Below, in pieces: positions 1 to 7,309 of a stretch of 15,079 bases of DNA. The stretch spans positions 81,729 to 96,807 of the forward strand of contig BQKZ01001427.1 in assembly GCA_036244855.1 (NCBI GenBank), written 5' to 3'. Below the pieces are notes generated by a model that saw only the letters and a list, made by a program, of their open reading frames with translations, was not told where the DNA came from and made no database searches. Each line of letters begins with the position of its first letter. Position 1 is the first letter of the stretch. Source of the DNA: Temnopleurus reevesii. Taxonomy: Eukaryota > Echinodermata > Echinoidea > Temnopleuroida > Temnopleuridae. Position numbers and translations under genes: made by a program.

Positions 1-816
1 GGGGGGGGTGCTGGAGCCTAACATAATCCCAAAGATCTTGAGACCTTGAAATGACCTTCGCAAAGGACACCAACAAGGTTTTTTGTAAGCACGTTTTTTT
101 TGCTAGATGTTGCAACCATGCACGTGTGACTGGTTCCACTTAGATCATCTAGAATCATGCCGAAGTTCTTGAGACCTTGCAATGACCGCCAAAAGGTTTT
201 TGGCAAGCATTCTTTTCCCTGTATGTTGACTATATTGACTATAAAATGCGAATCAAGTGGGGCGATTGCAGTTGCAACCACTTTTACGGATCTTGTGTCT
301 TGAAATGGTCCCATTCACATTATGATAATGTTCTTGAGACCTTGCGATGACCCCCCCCCCCCCCCCTCCCCCCAAAAAAAGTTTTGTGAGCATCCTTTTC
401 TCCATATGTTGACTGTAAAATATGAATCAAGCTGGGGCAATTGCAGTTGAAACCATTTTACGGATGCATAGGCCTTAAGAATAGCTTTTGACTTGAAATG
501 GTTCACTTCATATTATGCCGAGGTTCTTGAGACTTTACGATGACCTCTCAAAAGGTTTTTGTAAGCCTCCTTTTTCCTATATTTCGACTATAGAATACGA
601 ATCAATTGACGGCGATTGCAGTTGCGACCACTTTTACGGATGTATATAGGCCTTCGTGATATCTTGTGACTTAAAATGGTTCACTTCAGATTATGCCGAA
701 GTTCTTGAGACCTTACGATGACCTCCCAAAAGGTTTTTGAAAGATCCTTTTTCCTATGTTGACCGTAAAATACGAATAAAGTGGGGCGATTTCAGTTGCA
801 ACCACTTTTACGGATG
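1..816. repeat. Diverged tandem array, five units of about 131-193 bp
   Basis: The phrase 'CTTGAGAC(C/T)TT' recurs at 37, 168, 333, 526 and 704, giving spacings of 131, 165, 193 and 178 bp. Each unit continues with 'AAAAGGTTTTTG', 'TATGTTGACTGTAAAATACGAAT', 'GTGGGGCGATTGCAGTTGCAACC' variants (all shortened or altered in some units) and 'CACTTTTACGGAT'. The first unit lacks most of the middle. The third has a C-run expansion at 351-373 followed by seven A. Units differ by many substitutions and indels, so the array is old. It probably continues left of the window. The minus-strand open frames at 18-314 and 315-506 are a by-product of this repeat. Confidence 0.88.
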
Positions 817-1818
817 ATGGAAAGCTATTGACTCAAGACAAATACGCGATTCTTTATTCGCAGGCGTCAAGTTCGTGACTATATAAAAGTCCAAATGCTC
901 ACTCCAATTCCAGTGCATTATCCCCTTTTCTCTTTTTTTCTATGAGAGATCTCCTGATGGGGAGTGGTATAATTTGAAGGAAAAGCACATGGCATGCCAC
1001 GTGAGATATTCCCTGATGGGTGATGTAATTAGCCCTCTATGAGGGGGACGGAATGGGATGGTTGGGTGTGTGTGAGACTTTACAGTGCATTGTGCAGTGC
1101 CACGCTTCTGATGAATATCACCACCCGGGGATAAAGTCTTAACGGCTGGAGTTGAAGGCTAGCTCAGTCACACAAGTGGATATATCTGACGTAAGGGCAG
1201 TTTATAATGAAGATAATTCACATCCATATGCGCAGAACTTTGTATAAATGCTTGGCCAACGTTTACACGTGCATTCGTCGAAGGCAAGCAGAATGATTTC
1301 GACGTCAGCCAAGACTGTTGACTAAAATTACGGCTCGGTCAGACCTTTAAAAAATTGCCGACGCATGGCAAATATGAATAAGGTTTTTTCTAGGTTTCCT
1401 TCGTGCACAGTAATTTTCAAGGGGTTTGCTTAGCTAACATGTGTATACGTCAAGCTCAAGCCATACGATTCAGAGTTAGTTAAGTGTGTCGTCTGTGAAT
1501 TTTTGCAAGTAAGGCACTTAATCAAACACGATATAAACTATTTCCAAAAAAAAAATTAAGTCGAACGCAAATTCAAAGCTCGGATGTAATACTATTCAAA
1601 TCGGTACCTGCTTGTGATTGTTTCTATCCGCACAGTTGAATACACGGCGTACTGACCTATATATTATCTATGATCCACTTTATTTTACGGAAATAGTTTA
1701 TATCCTGTCATCAGATATTAGCATTAAAGTGTGACGGAACCTCCAAGAGAAATACATTATTTACACAGAAATGAAGGAAGCTAATCCCCAACCGGCCGAT
1801 CAACGATGTTATATTATA
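817..1818. other. Unique AT-rich sequence, no gene recognised
   Basis: No long open frame and no clear repeat were found here. A TATA-like string 'TATATAAAAG' lies at 880-889, about 29 bp before a possible initiator near 911. Two versions of 'GAGAT..TCCCTGATGGG' lie about 60 bp apart around 945-1020. 'CACATGGCATGCCACGTG' at 986-1003 is an 18-bp palindrome with two mismatched positions. None of these is attached to a convincing transcript. Confidence 0.4.
880..889 (+). promoter_or_regulatory. TATA-box-like sequence
   Basis: 'TATATAAAAG' matches the TATA consensus. A pyrimidine-rich region with possible initiators follows (A at 901 is too close; A at 911 is at a normal distance). No open frame of any length starts downstream, and such strings are common in AT-rich DNA, so this is only a weak candidate. 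Confidence 0.12.
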
Positions 1819-1953
1819 CCAGGACCCCGTAACATAAAGATTTCCAGTCAATCTTACGATTGATATCAATCGCAAGTCTATGGGAAATCATGTACAAAAG
1901 TTTGCGATTGATCGCAAAATTGATTGTATCTCTTTAATGTTACAGGCCCCTAG
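1819..1953. mobile_element. 135-bp foldback MITE, family A copy 1
   Basis: The left end 'CCAGGACCCCGTAACAT' at 1819 matches the reverse complement of the right end ending at 1953 ('CTAGGGGCCTGTAACAT') at 13 of 17 positions, and the similarity continues into 'AAAGA'. Inside are a perfect 16-bp palindrome 'CGATTGATATCAATCG' (1857-1872) and a near-palindrome 'TTTGCGATTGATCGCAAA' (1901-1918). There is no coding capacity, as expected of a miniature inverted-repeat transposable element moved by enzymes supplied elsewhere. No target-site duplication is certain. A broken relative lies inverted at 4141-4234. Confidence 0.75.
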
Positions 1954-2512
1954 TCCGGATATTCTGTTGGGGCCCCGTGAAGGGACGTGCCCTTCCGCCC
2001 CAAGAAATAATTGGCAAGGAAATTGAGAAAACAAGATGTACCCTATAGCCCCAATGAAAATAAATATAAGCATGTCAGCGAATGTAACTCTGAATTAATT
2101 CAGCTTTGCAGTGAAACTTGTTACAGAAAACTCAACGGTTGGATTGCTTTATTTTTTTTCTCCAAATTCTGGATCACGTCTGTTTTTCTCATTCGCCGCA
2201 TTTTACCGTATCATTTTCTTGTCACATTCCGAGTCACATTCTGAAACGAAAAAAAAACCTCCAGAGACTGTAAGAGAAATTATTTCCTTTGTGTGGCATT
2301 GACGGAATTAAATGAGATGACGTCGTTTATCAAGCAATCATTAAACATTAGTTAGAAAATTGAATCAATTTTGATTGATAAAGAGAACACACATGCAATA
2401 ACAATACTACTACTAACAATTATATGGCGCTTTATACTGGCGTTTCTAAGCACCTTGCTATTGGTGAACTTAAACTGGCAAATTAATTAATAAACAAAAT
2501 AAGGGGAAACAA
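1954..2512. other. Unique sequence, no gene recognised
   Basis: Two overlapping short frames (2011-2244 and 2111-2302) are rich in F, I and S from T-rich DNA and show no domain. I treat them as chance. The end of this stretch could be the 5' untranslated region of the candidate start exon at 2523. Confidence 0.35.
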
Positions 2513-2522
2513 GTGCGCCACC

Positions 2523-2544
2523 ATGAGTGAAGACCAACCCACTG
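2523..2544 (+). CDS. Candidate first coding exon, MSEDQPT, followed by a 5' splice site
   Basis: The sequence 'GTGCGCCACCATGAGTGAAG' has an ATG at 2523 in an almost ideal Kozak context (GCCACCATGA). It codes for M-S-E-D-Q-P-T plus one base, then meets 'CTG|GTGAGT' (GT at 2545-2546), a strong match to the animal 5' splice consensus. A short acidic N-terminus ending at a phase-1 intron is common in animal genes. Seen directly: the start context, the open 22 bases and the donor. Inferred: that they form a real exon. The downstream exon must supply two bases to finish the codon. The frame at 9502 is in the wrong phase. An acceptor-like 'ATTTTCAG' ending at 4107 fits the phase and stays open for only 15 further codons, into a MITE remnant. 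The protein cannot be identified from seven residues. The start and donor could coincide by chance. Confidence 0.33.
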
Positions 2545-2550
2545 GTGAGT
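2545..2550 (+). promoter_or_regulatory. Candidate 5' splice donor GTGAGT
   Basis: 'CTGGTGAGT' fits the MAG|GTRAGT consensus except at one exon position. It closes the candidate start exon. If real, the foldback elements and duplications downstream lie in the first intron. Confidence 0.33.
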
Positions 2551-2570
2551 GCATGTAAATATGGTGTGGG

Positions 2571-2738
2571 TTTTTTTTTTGGGGGGGGGGGCTGTAATTT
2601 GCGTTGACTTGTATTACTCAAATCATGCCAGGCAAATATGAATCATTATGATAATCAATGACAGGCTTTAAAAAAAAACATACATCAAAATGGTCAATTT
2701 TAGAACAACTTCCGATCCCTCCCCCCCCCAAAAAAAAA
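2571..2738. repeat. T10G11 and C9A9 homopolymer pair in inverted orientation
   Basis: Ten T followed by eleven G at 2571-2591 and nine C followed by nine A at 2721-2738 are reverse complements of each other, about 130 bp apart. The enclosed sequence shows no other inverted similarity, so I list them as simple repeats, not as the ends of an element. Confidence 0.6.
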
Positions 2739-2808
2739 CACATTTTGATCATAATTTTGCACCGAATGCCAGTATGTGATCCTGAACTAAAAACTATTAT
2801 GACATAAT

Positions 2809-2957
2809 TGAAACGGGTATGATGTGAGCTGAGCAAACAAAACCGCATAAACCGTATGAAATATGAATAAATAGGTAACACTTCAGTTGGTTTCCGTCGT
2901 CACCTGACACATATTTACATCTTTCTCATCCAAATTCCCTATATTGCGCATGATTTG
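2809..2957 (+). repeat. Duplication 1, copy A (149 bp)
   Basis: This segment matches 3261-3409 without gaps, with 11 differences in 149 bp by my count (about 93% identity). It ends at 'GCATGATTTG', after which the two copies have entirely different sequence. See copy B for the assembly interpretation. Confidence 0.93.
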
Positions 2958-3259
2958 GGTACTACCGACGAGTCCGACAGCCCACGAGTCCGACAGCCAA
3001 CAAGTCCGACAGCTTATGAGGCCGACATTTTTAATAATTGGTGCACGAAATAACATTACATAAAAACGGATTAGAGTCAGACAACTCATTAATCCGACAA
3101 AATTATGAAAACGCACATGATAACAACTGAACATAAATTTTGCAAATGAGACCGACTCTAGGTAAAATTGGTCTATTAGTCCGACAGCACTATGTTTACG
3201 TTAGTCGGTCTTGTAGGTCTGTTTGCGTTCTGTCGGGCTCAAAGCAAATAATTTGTCAG
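2958..3259. repeat. 16-bp-period GTCCGAC repeat sequence
   Basis: 'GTCCGAC' or a one-base variant starts at 2972, 2988, 3004 and 3020 (exactly 16 bp apart), again at 3076 and 3092 (16 bp apart), and at 3150 and 3179. The consensus is roughly 'TATGAGTCCGACAGCC'. Near the right end the motif appears in reverse orientation ('GTCGGTC' at 3204, 'TGTCGGGCTC' at 3231). This block sits between the two copies of duplication 1 and has no counterpart after copy B, so it may be an insertion present in only one of two haplotypes. No open frame is supported. Confidence 0.7.
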
Positions 3260-3260
3260 N
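3260..3260. other. Single ambiguous base (N), likely assembly join
   Basis: The N falls immediately before copy B of a 149-bp duplication. The only other N, at 4658, has the same relation to another duplication. This is the pattern left when two overlapping contigs, for example of two haplotypes, are placed end to end. Confidence 0.75.
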
Positions 3261-3409
3261 TGAAACGGGTATGACGTTAGCTGAGCAAACCAAACCGCAT
3301 AAATCTTACGAAATATGAATAAATAGGTAACACTTCAGTTGGTTTCCGTCGTCACCTGACACACATCTGCATCTTTCTCATCCAAATTCCCTGCATTGCG
3401 CATGATTTG
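3261..3409 (+). repeat. Duplication 1, copy B (149 bp)
   Basis: Near-identical to 2809-2957. Its first base directly follows the N at 3260. The differences are scattered substitutions with no indels, as expected of alleles in a highly polymorphic animal or of a young duplication. Confidence 0.93.
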
Positions 3410-3831
3410 CCAACGTCTTTCTCTTCGTATAGAATTGGTGAGACTCCCATAGGTACATATCATTTTCTGTCGCATAGATATCAATCTCATTTGTGTCATC
3501 GCGTCGGCGCGTAATTTGCTGAGGTTATATCATCACAAAAACAATTAGCATAACATTATAGAGACCGACCTTCAGACCACAGATGATTTTCAAAATTTGC
3601 ATCACCCCGAAACTATATATCAGCATACAATCGATTTAGATGATGAAAATTATTTTCCTAATCACGCACTAGGTAGGATTATCATATATATCTATTCATA
3701 ACGGTTACTGAGTTTTAAAAAAAAGTAGTTTTAAGGCTTTCGACCTTATCTTTCGAAGATAACGGTGGCTCCGATGTACGCTGAAGCTAAAAATATTTGT
3801 GGATGCCCTTAAACTGTTAAATACAATTTTT
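3410..3831. other. Unique sequence, no gene recognised
   Basis: AT-rich, with no repeat or convincing open frame. The minus-strand frame at 3705-3965 runs through the MITE at 3832-3910 and is treated as chance. Confidence 0.4.
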
Positions 3832-3910
3832 TTAACCCATTGACTACTGAATTCTGTAATACCCATAAACTTTGTGCAGGGATTCCCGGTTCCAGTAGTC
3901 AAAGGGTTAA
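3832..3910. mobile_element. 79-bp TTAA-flanked MITE (piggyBac-like end type)
   Basis: 'TTAACCCATTGACTACTG' at the left matches the reverse complement of the right end ('TTAACCCTTTGACTACTG') with a single mismatch, and TTAA is present at both outer edges. TTAA target sites are the hallmark of piggyBac-type transposition, so a piggyBac-like source is inferred. The element is little more than its two inverted repeats and a short centre. It accounts for the open frames that cross it (3705-3965 minus, 3840-4076 plus). Confidence 0.82.
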
Positions 3911-4140
3911 AAGCGTCGGTCGGTCGGAAAGATTTGTTGTTTCTAATTTTATTTCTCAAGCACAAATCTACATAATTTATGAGGATAATAAGACTTTGAA
4001 AGTAGATAATAACAAAAAAATGACTTTTCAGGTTTTATTTTACATGTGTTTTTGTGCTTTTACAATAATTTTTTAATTTAAAAAAAATAAAAGAAAATCA
4101 TTTTCAGAGGGTCGTTTGGTGGATGGCACCCAAAATATAT

Positions 4141-4234
4141 TTATTTATCGCAATTAATTGCATCTCTTTAGTACACATTTTCCATAGACTTACGATAAAA
4201 TTCATCGTAAGTTTAATTGTATCTTTTATGTTAA
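4141..4234. mobile_element. Truncated MITE, family A copy 2 (inverted)
   Basis: Read on the + strand, this matches the minus strand of 1819-1953: 'CCATAGACTT(A/G)CGAT', then 'ATCGTAAG', then 'TTTATGTTA' and a GGCCCC end. An inner stem 'CTTACGAT/ATCGTAAG' is kept. The left terminal repeat is missing or too diverged to see, so this copy is broken. Confidence 0.65.
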
Positions 4235-4317
4235 AGGCCCCAAGTTTGTGATCCGTGACGAAAAATTCACGACCCGTGACGGAAAGTCATGTCTGTTATT
4301 GTTTATGAAACACTCCC

Positions 4318-4454
4318 TATCCAAAGAGATTGAGGAGATTTCAGTCTTGAGAATAAAATTAAAACATGGCATAACTTTGAACCGACATTGCTCCGCCATA
4401 AGTTTCCAAAATTTTCGATTGGCTTGACCGACTTTAATGAACTGAATCGCATTA
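4318..4454 (+). repeat. Duplication 2, copy A (137 bp)
   Basis: This matches 4659-4795 without gaps. The first ~70 bases are identical and I count eight differences in the rest (about 94% identity overall). Copy A runs on into the retrotransposon tail; copy B does not. Confidence 0.93.
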
Positions 4455-4627
4455 CCCGTTCTGCAATGTCAAAAACACTCATCGTCCCTCGTACCAACAA
4501 ACGCATAGGTGATAGGGAATTCTCTGTAACTGCCCCACGTATCTGGAATTCTCTACCCTTCACAATTAAGAAGAGTCAAACACTCTCTTCATTTAAGAAG
4601 GGTCTCAAAACACACCTTTTCTTGTAA
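4334..4627 (+). pseudogene. 3' fragment of a non-LTR retrotransposon (CR1/L2-like C-terminal tail)
   Basis: The frame is open from just after a TGA at 4331 to the stop at 4625. Its last ~55 residues read like the very end of the reverse-transcriptase polyprotein in CR1/L2-type LINEs: a 'VPRTNKRIGDREFSV' stretch, the hallmark 'APRIWNSLP', then 'SFKKGLKTHLFL' at the C-terminus. In the family this segment lies after the catalytic polymerase domain, so none of the catalytic motifs is present. Insertions of this class are usually 5'-truncated, which fits a fragment of this size. The first ~40 codons are less typical, and part of them falls in the duplicated 137-bp segment. A nearby frame also reads open for a while there, so a frameshift is possible. 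It is not a functional gene. Family assignment rests on pattern recognition only. Confidence 0.78.
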
Positions 4628-4657
4628 TTATATTATATTCTCCATTGATATGTTAAT

Positions 4658-4658
4658 N
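4658..4658. other. Single ambiguous base (N), likely assembly join
   Basis: The base after this N is the first base of copy B of duplication 2, repeating the situation at 3260. Confidence 0.75.
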
Positions 4659-4795
4659 TATCCAAAGAGATTGAGGAGATTTCAGTCTTGAGAATAAAAT
4701 TAAAACATGGCATAACTTTGAACCGACATTGTTCCGCCATAACTTTTCAAAACTTTCGACTGGCTTGACCGCGTTTAATGAACTAAATCGCATTA
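4659..4795 (+). repeat. Duplication 2, copy B (137 bp)
   Basis: Near-identical to 4318-4454, beginning right after the N. After 'CGCATTA' it departs from copy A and lacks the LINE tail, so the two versions differ by an insertion or deletion as well as by substitutions. Confidence 0.93.
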
Positions 4796-6236
4796 TAATA
4801 TAAAATTTATGATGGCCTGATCTACGGGCATACTTTTTCATGGAGGAAGGCGAGATGCAACAATTTTGCCCCCCCCCCCCCCCCCCCTTGAGGAGCTGAC
4901 GTACAAGAAAAAATGAGGGTCATCAGCACCTATTTGGAGCCGAACAACAATTTGTTTGCCCCGATGACAGAAATATTGCATTAAGGTATAAAACAATTCA
5001 CCAATCTGCAATTGTCTTTTGAGAAATTCTGGCAGAAAAAAATGTTAAACTGATAGCAAACGCTATTGTGGCCTGAACACTTTCCTTTTGATATTTTTAA
5101 ACAGTGTTATTGCAATCTGCTAGTATTTACTTGTAATAACTGGGTGAAATTTGAAAACAAATTAAATAAACAGGTTAAACATAAATTCATAAAGATATCT
5201 AGAATTTTCTTTCAGTGATGTCAAACGCCACGATCTAGATACATAATTCTACATTAATTGGCTTAACTTTGTTTCGAAGTTTGGCGATGACGGGATTACT
5301 TTGGGCGAAAACTAATGGCTAATTATTTTTAAGACGTAGGCTTGACATTAAAGATGGGCAACTAAGTCAGCTATGAGAGGAGAATTAATTCAATCAGTCT
5401 CATCTTGAGGAAATTTAACGATAAATATATCAGAACAAAGGTGACCTTTTGCTCACTAAAAAAGCTCATTAACTTTGGGACAAATTAGAATGGCAGACAA
5501 TGGCGTCTTGTTATGGTTCAAACTTTTTATATTATTATATAAAAAATTGAGGCCATTCTAGCTGTATGCAGGGGCGTCACTATAAAATACAATAACCAAA
5601 AATAAGAAGTATGAGAAGTTCATTGTGAATAATTTTAAATACAAATGATCATGGACAAACTTGCATAAAAAGTTGCGTATCAACACAACTCAGAAAATAA
5701 AAATCCCACATACGCTTTTATGATTAATTGAAAATATAGAGACTTAAATTACATAATTGCGTTTAAATGCAACTTTTTATAAAATTGGACCTGGATGATA
5801 TAAGTCATTTTATAGTATCTATAGGAGAGTCTTGGATAAAATGGTTTTAAACACGAGTATCAAACGATTATGGGTTCGAATCCGAAGGATAACACCAATT
5901 TCTTTTAGCAGAAATGTATGCACCTTTTGCACTTTTTTGATGGACCGGTTACTAACCAATATTAAAGCGAATGAATAAAAAGAAATATGTATAGCACATC
6001 GCATTCATAAGAAAGAAATAATTTGTTGTTGATGATAGTGTTTTCATGTTTTTATTTCTTTGGAGAATGCTTAATGGATTGCTGCTGGCCGTTAAATACC
6101 GTATACCTCCCTATAGTAATTCATTAGATTTTGCCCAAGCTAAAGGCAACGCATTTATCTTAATATTGCATTTTCTGGTAATTACTCTTAGTTCATTCAT
6201 TAAAGACATCATTGGACGGTTATAAGAGTGCATCCA
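4796..6236. other. AT-rich sequence, no gene; C-run and tRNA-like B-box fragment
   Basis: No supported gene. A run of about 19 C lies at 4869-4887. 'GGGTTCGAATCC' near 5874-5885 matches the RNA polymerase III B-box, but no acceptor stem or good T-stem can be drawn, so at most it is a relic of a tRNA-derived SINE. The 61-codon minus frame at 5819-6004 runs through it and has no recognisable domain. Confidence 0.4.
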
Positions 6237-6349
6237 GGTGGTTTAGCAATGAATGGCCCAATCGGAACACATTCTTTAAAAACAATTACCTGGGAATTTC
6301 TTCAGTATATCCATTTCGCTCCTCATTAGGAGCGGTCATAATTAGATCA

Positions 6350-6533
6350 GGGACCAATTGCACGAATTAAATAGTCTTAGCTATCCTCTTCATGCTAAGG
6401 CGTCTTAAGTTCTTGTGCCACCCTCTTAACATAGTCGTATCAACTCTAATGTCTATGTTATGAGGGTGGCACAAGAAGTCAAGACGTCTTAGCAGGAAGA
6501 GGATAGCAAAGACCAGTTCGAGCAATCGGCCCC
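6350..6533. mobile_element. 184-bp foldback hairpin, array copy 1
   Basis: The ends 'GGGACCAATTGCACGAA' and the reverse complement of 'TTCGAGCAATCGGCCCC' pair. Pairing then runs nearly the whole length: 'TAGCTATCCTCTTC' with 'GAAGAGGATAGC', 'CTTGTGCCACCCTC' with 'GAGGGTGGCACAAG', and 'TAACATAG' with 'CTATGTTA', leaving a loop of about 18 bases. It encodes no protein; the 71-codon minus frame across it is a repeat artefact. Confidence 0.85.
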
Positions 6534-6647
6534 AGTGGTTTGGCAATGAATGGCCCAATCGGAACACATTCTTTAAAAACAATTACCTGGGAATTTCATC
6601 AGTATATCCAATTCCTCTACTTATTAGGAGCGGTCATAATAAGATCA

Positions 6648-6837
6648 GGGACCAATTGCACGAAATAGTCTTAGCTATCCTCTTCATGCTAAGGCGTCTT
6701 AAGTCCTTGCGACACCCTTTTAACACAGTCGTGTCAACTCTAATGTCTATTGTTATGAGGGTGGCACAAGAAGTCAAGACGTCCAGCATCAGCAGATCAG
6801 GAAGAGGATAGCTAAGACCATTTCGAGCAATCGACCC
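6648..6837. mobile_element. 190-bp foldback hairpin, array copy 2
   Basis: Same hairpin as at 6350-6533 with scattered changes and small indels, including extra bases around 6783-6799 in the right arm. The termini 'GGGACCAATTGCACGAAATAG' (left) and the complement of 'CATTTCGAGCAATCGACCC' (right) still pair well. Confidence 0.85.
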
Positions 6838-7136
6838 TGGTGGTTTGGAAATGAATGGACCAATAGGAAAACATTCATTAAAAACAATTACCTGGGAATT
6901 TCATCAGTATATCCAATTACTATACTCATTAAGAGCAGTCATAATAAGATCTGGTTACGGGTACGGATATCCCTAGGGATGATTAAAAGGCAAATGAGTT
7001 CCTTATTTGGAAGCCACACAATCAAAGATAAATTGATTTAGCACGAGCAAAGGCTGTGATCAAAACTGGGCCAGTTTCGTAATTAATGGTACAGTCACAA
7101 TAATTTTTACTGCCGCCGTAAAATCGTTCCATGTTC

Positions 7137-7301
7137 AGGGAGATGTTTCACCAAGTCGTTCTTAAAGTTACGCACAACTATACTTGCGCTGAATGTGCGC
7201 GCTATTATGAATTATTTACGCACAAGAAGGGGTACCAGTCAGAGTACAGTCGAACGTAAAGTCGTGCGTAAAGTCTTTCTTATCTTGGTGAAACACCTCC
7301 T
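7137..7301. mobile_element. 165-bp foldback MITE, family B copy 1
   Basis: 'AGGGAGATGTTTCACCAAG' at 7137-7155 pairs with 'CTTGGTGAAACACCTCCT' at 7284-7301. Weaker pairing continues inward through 'TTACGCACAAC' and 'GTCGTGCGTAA'. The frame at 7195-7398 starts inside this element and leaves through the next, so it is not a gene. Confidence 0.78.
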
Positions 7302-7309
7302 AGAGTTGT

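Larger units (their letters stand above)
6237..6951. repeat. Tandem array: spacer-hairpin-spacer-hairpin-spacer
   Basis: A ~110-bp segment beginning 'TGGTTT(A/G)GCAATGAATGG' occurs at 6239, 6536 and 6841 (spacings 297 and 305 bp). The first two copies are each followed by a ~185-bp foldback; the third ends near 6951 with no hairpin. The simplest history is one foldback insertion followed by tandem duplication of the element with its flank. All copies are similar enough for unequal crossing-over to continue. Confidence 0.88.

Noticed and set aside
18..506. Two minus-strand frames of 98 and 63 codons
   Set aside because: They run across units of the tandem array and its C-run; no domain and no conservation between units.
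880..911. TATA box with initiator as a core promoter
   Set aside because: No transcript-like sequence follows, and spacing to the best initiator is marginal; kept only as a very weak feature.
2972..3027. CRISPR array
   Set aside because: The 16-bp units are contiguous with no unique spacers, and the DNA is eukaryotic in character.
4303..4841. Two minus-strand frames with near-identical C-terminal halves (4303-4563 and 4653-4841)
   Set aside because: They are antisense shadows of the LINE tail and of the N-flanked duplication; the similarity only restates that duplication.
5874..5885. Possible tRNA gene or SINE promoter ('GGGTTCGAATCC')
   Set aside because: The T-stem has mismatches, no acceptor or anticodon stem could be drawn and no clear A-box was found upstream.
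6367..6582. 71-codon minus-strand frame
   Set aside because: Spans the hairpin and its flank; the matching frame is not kept in the second array unit.
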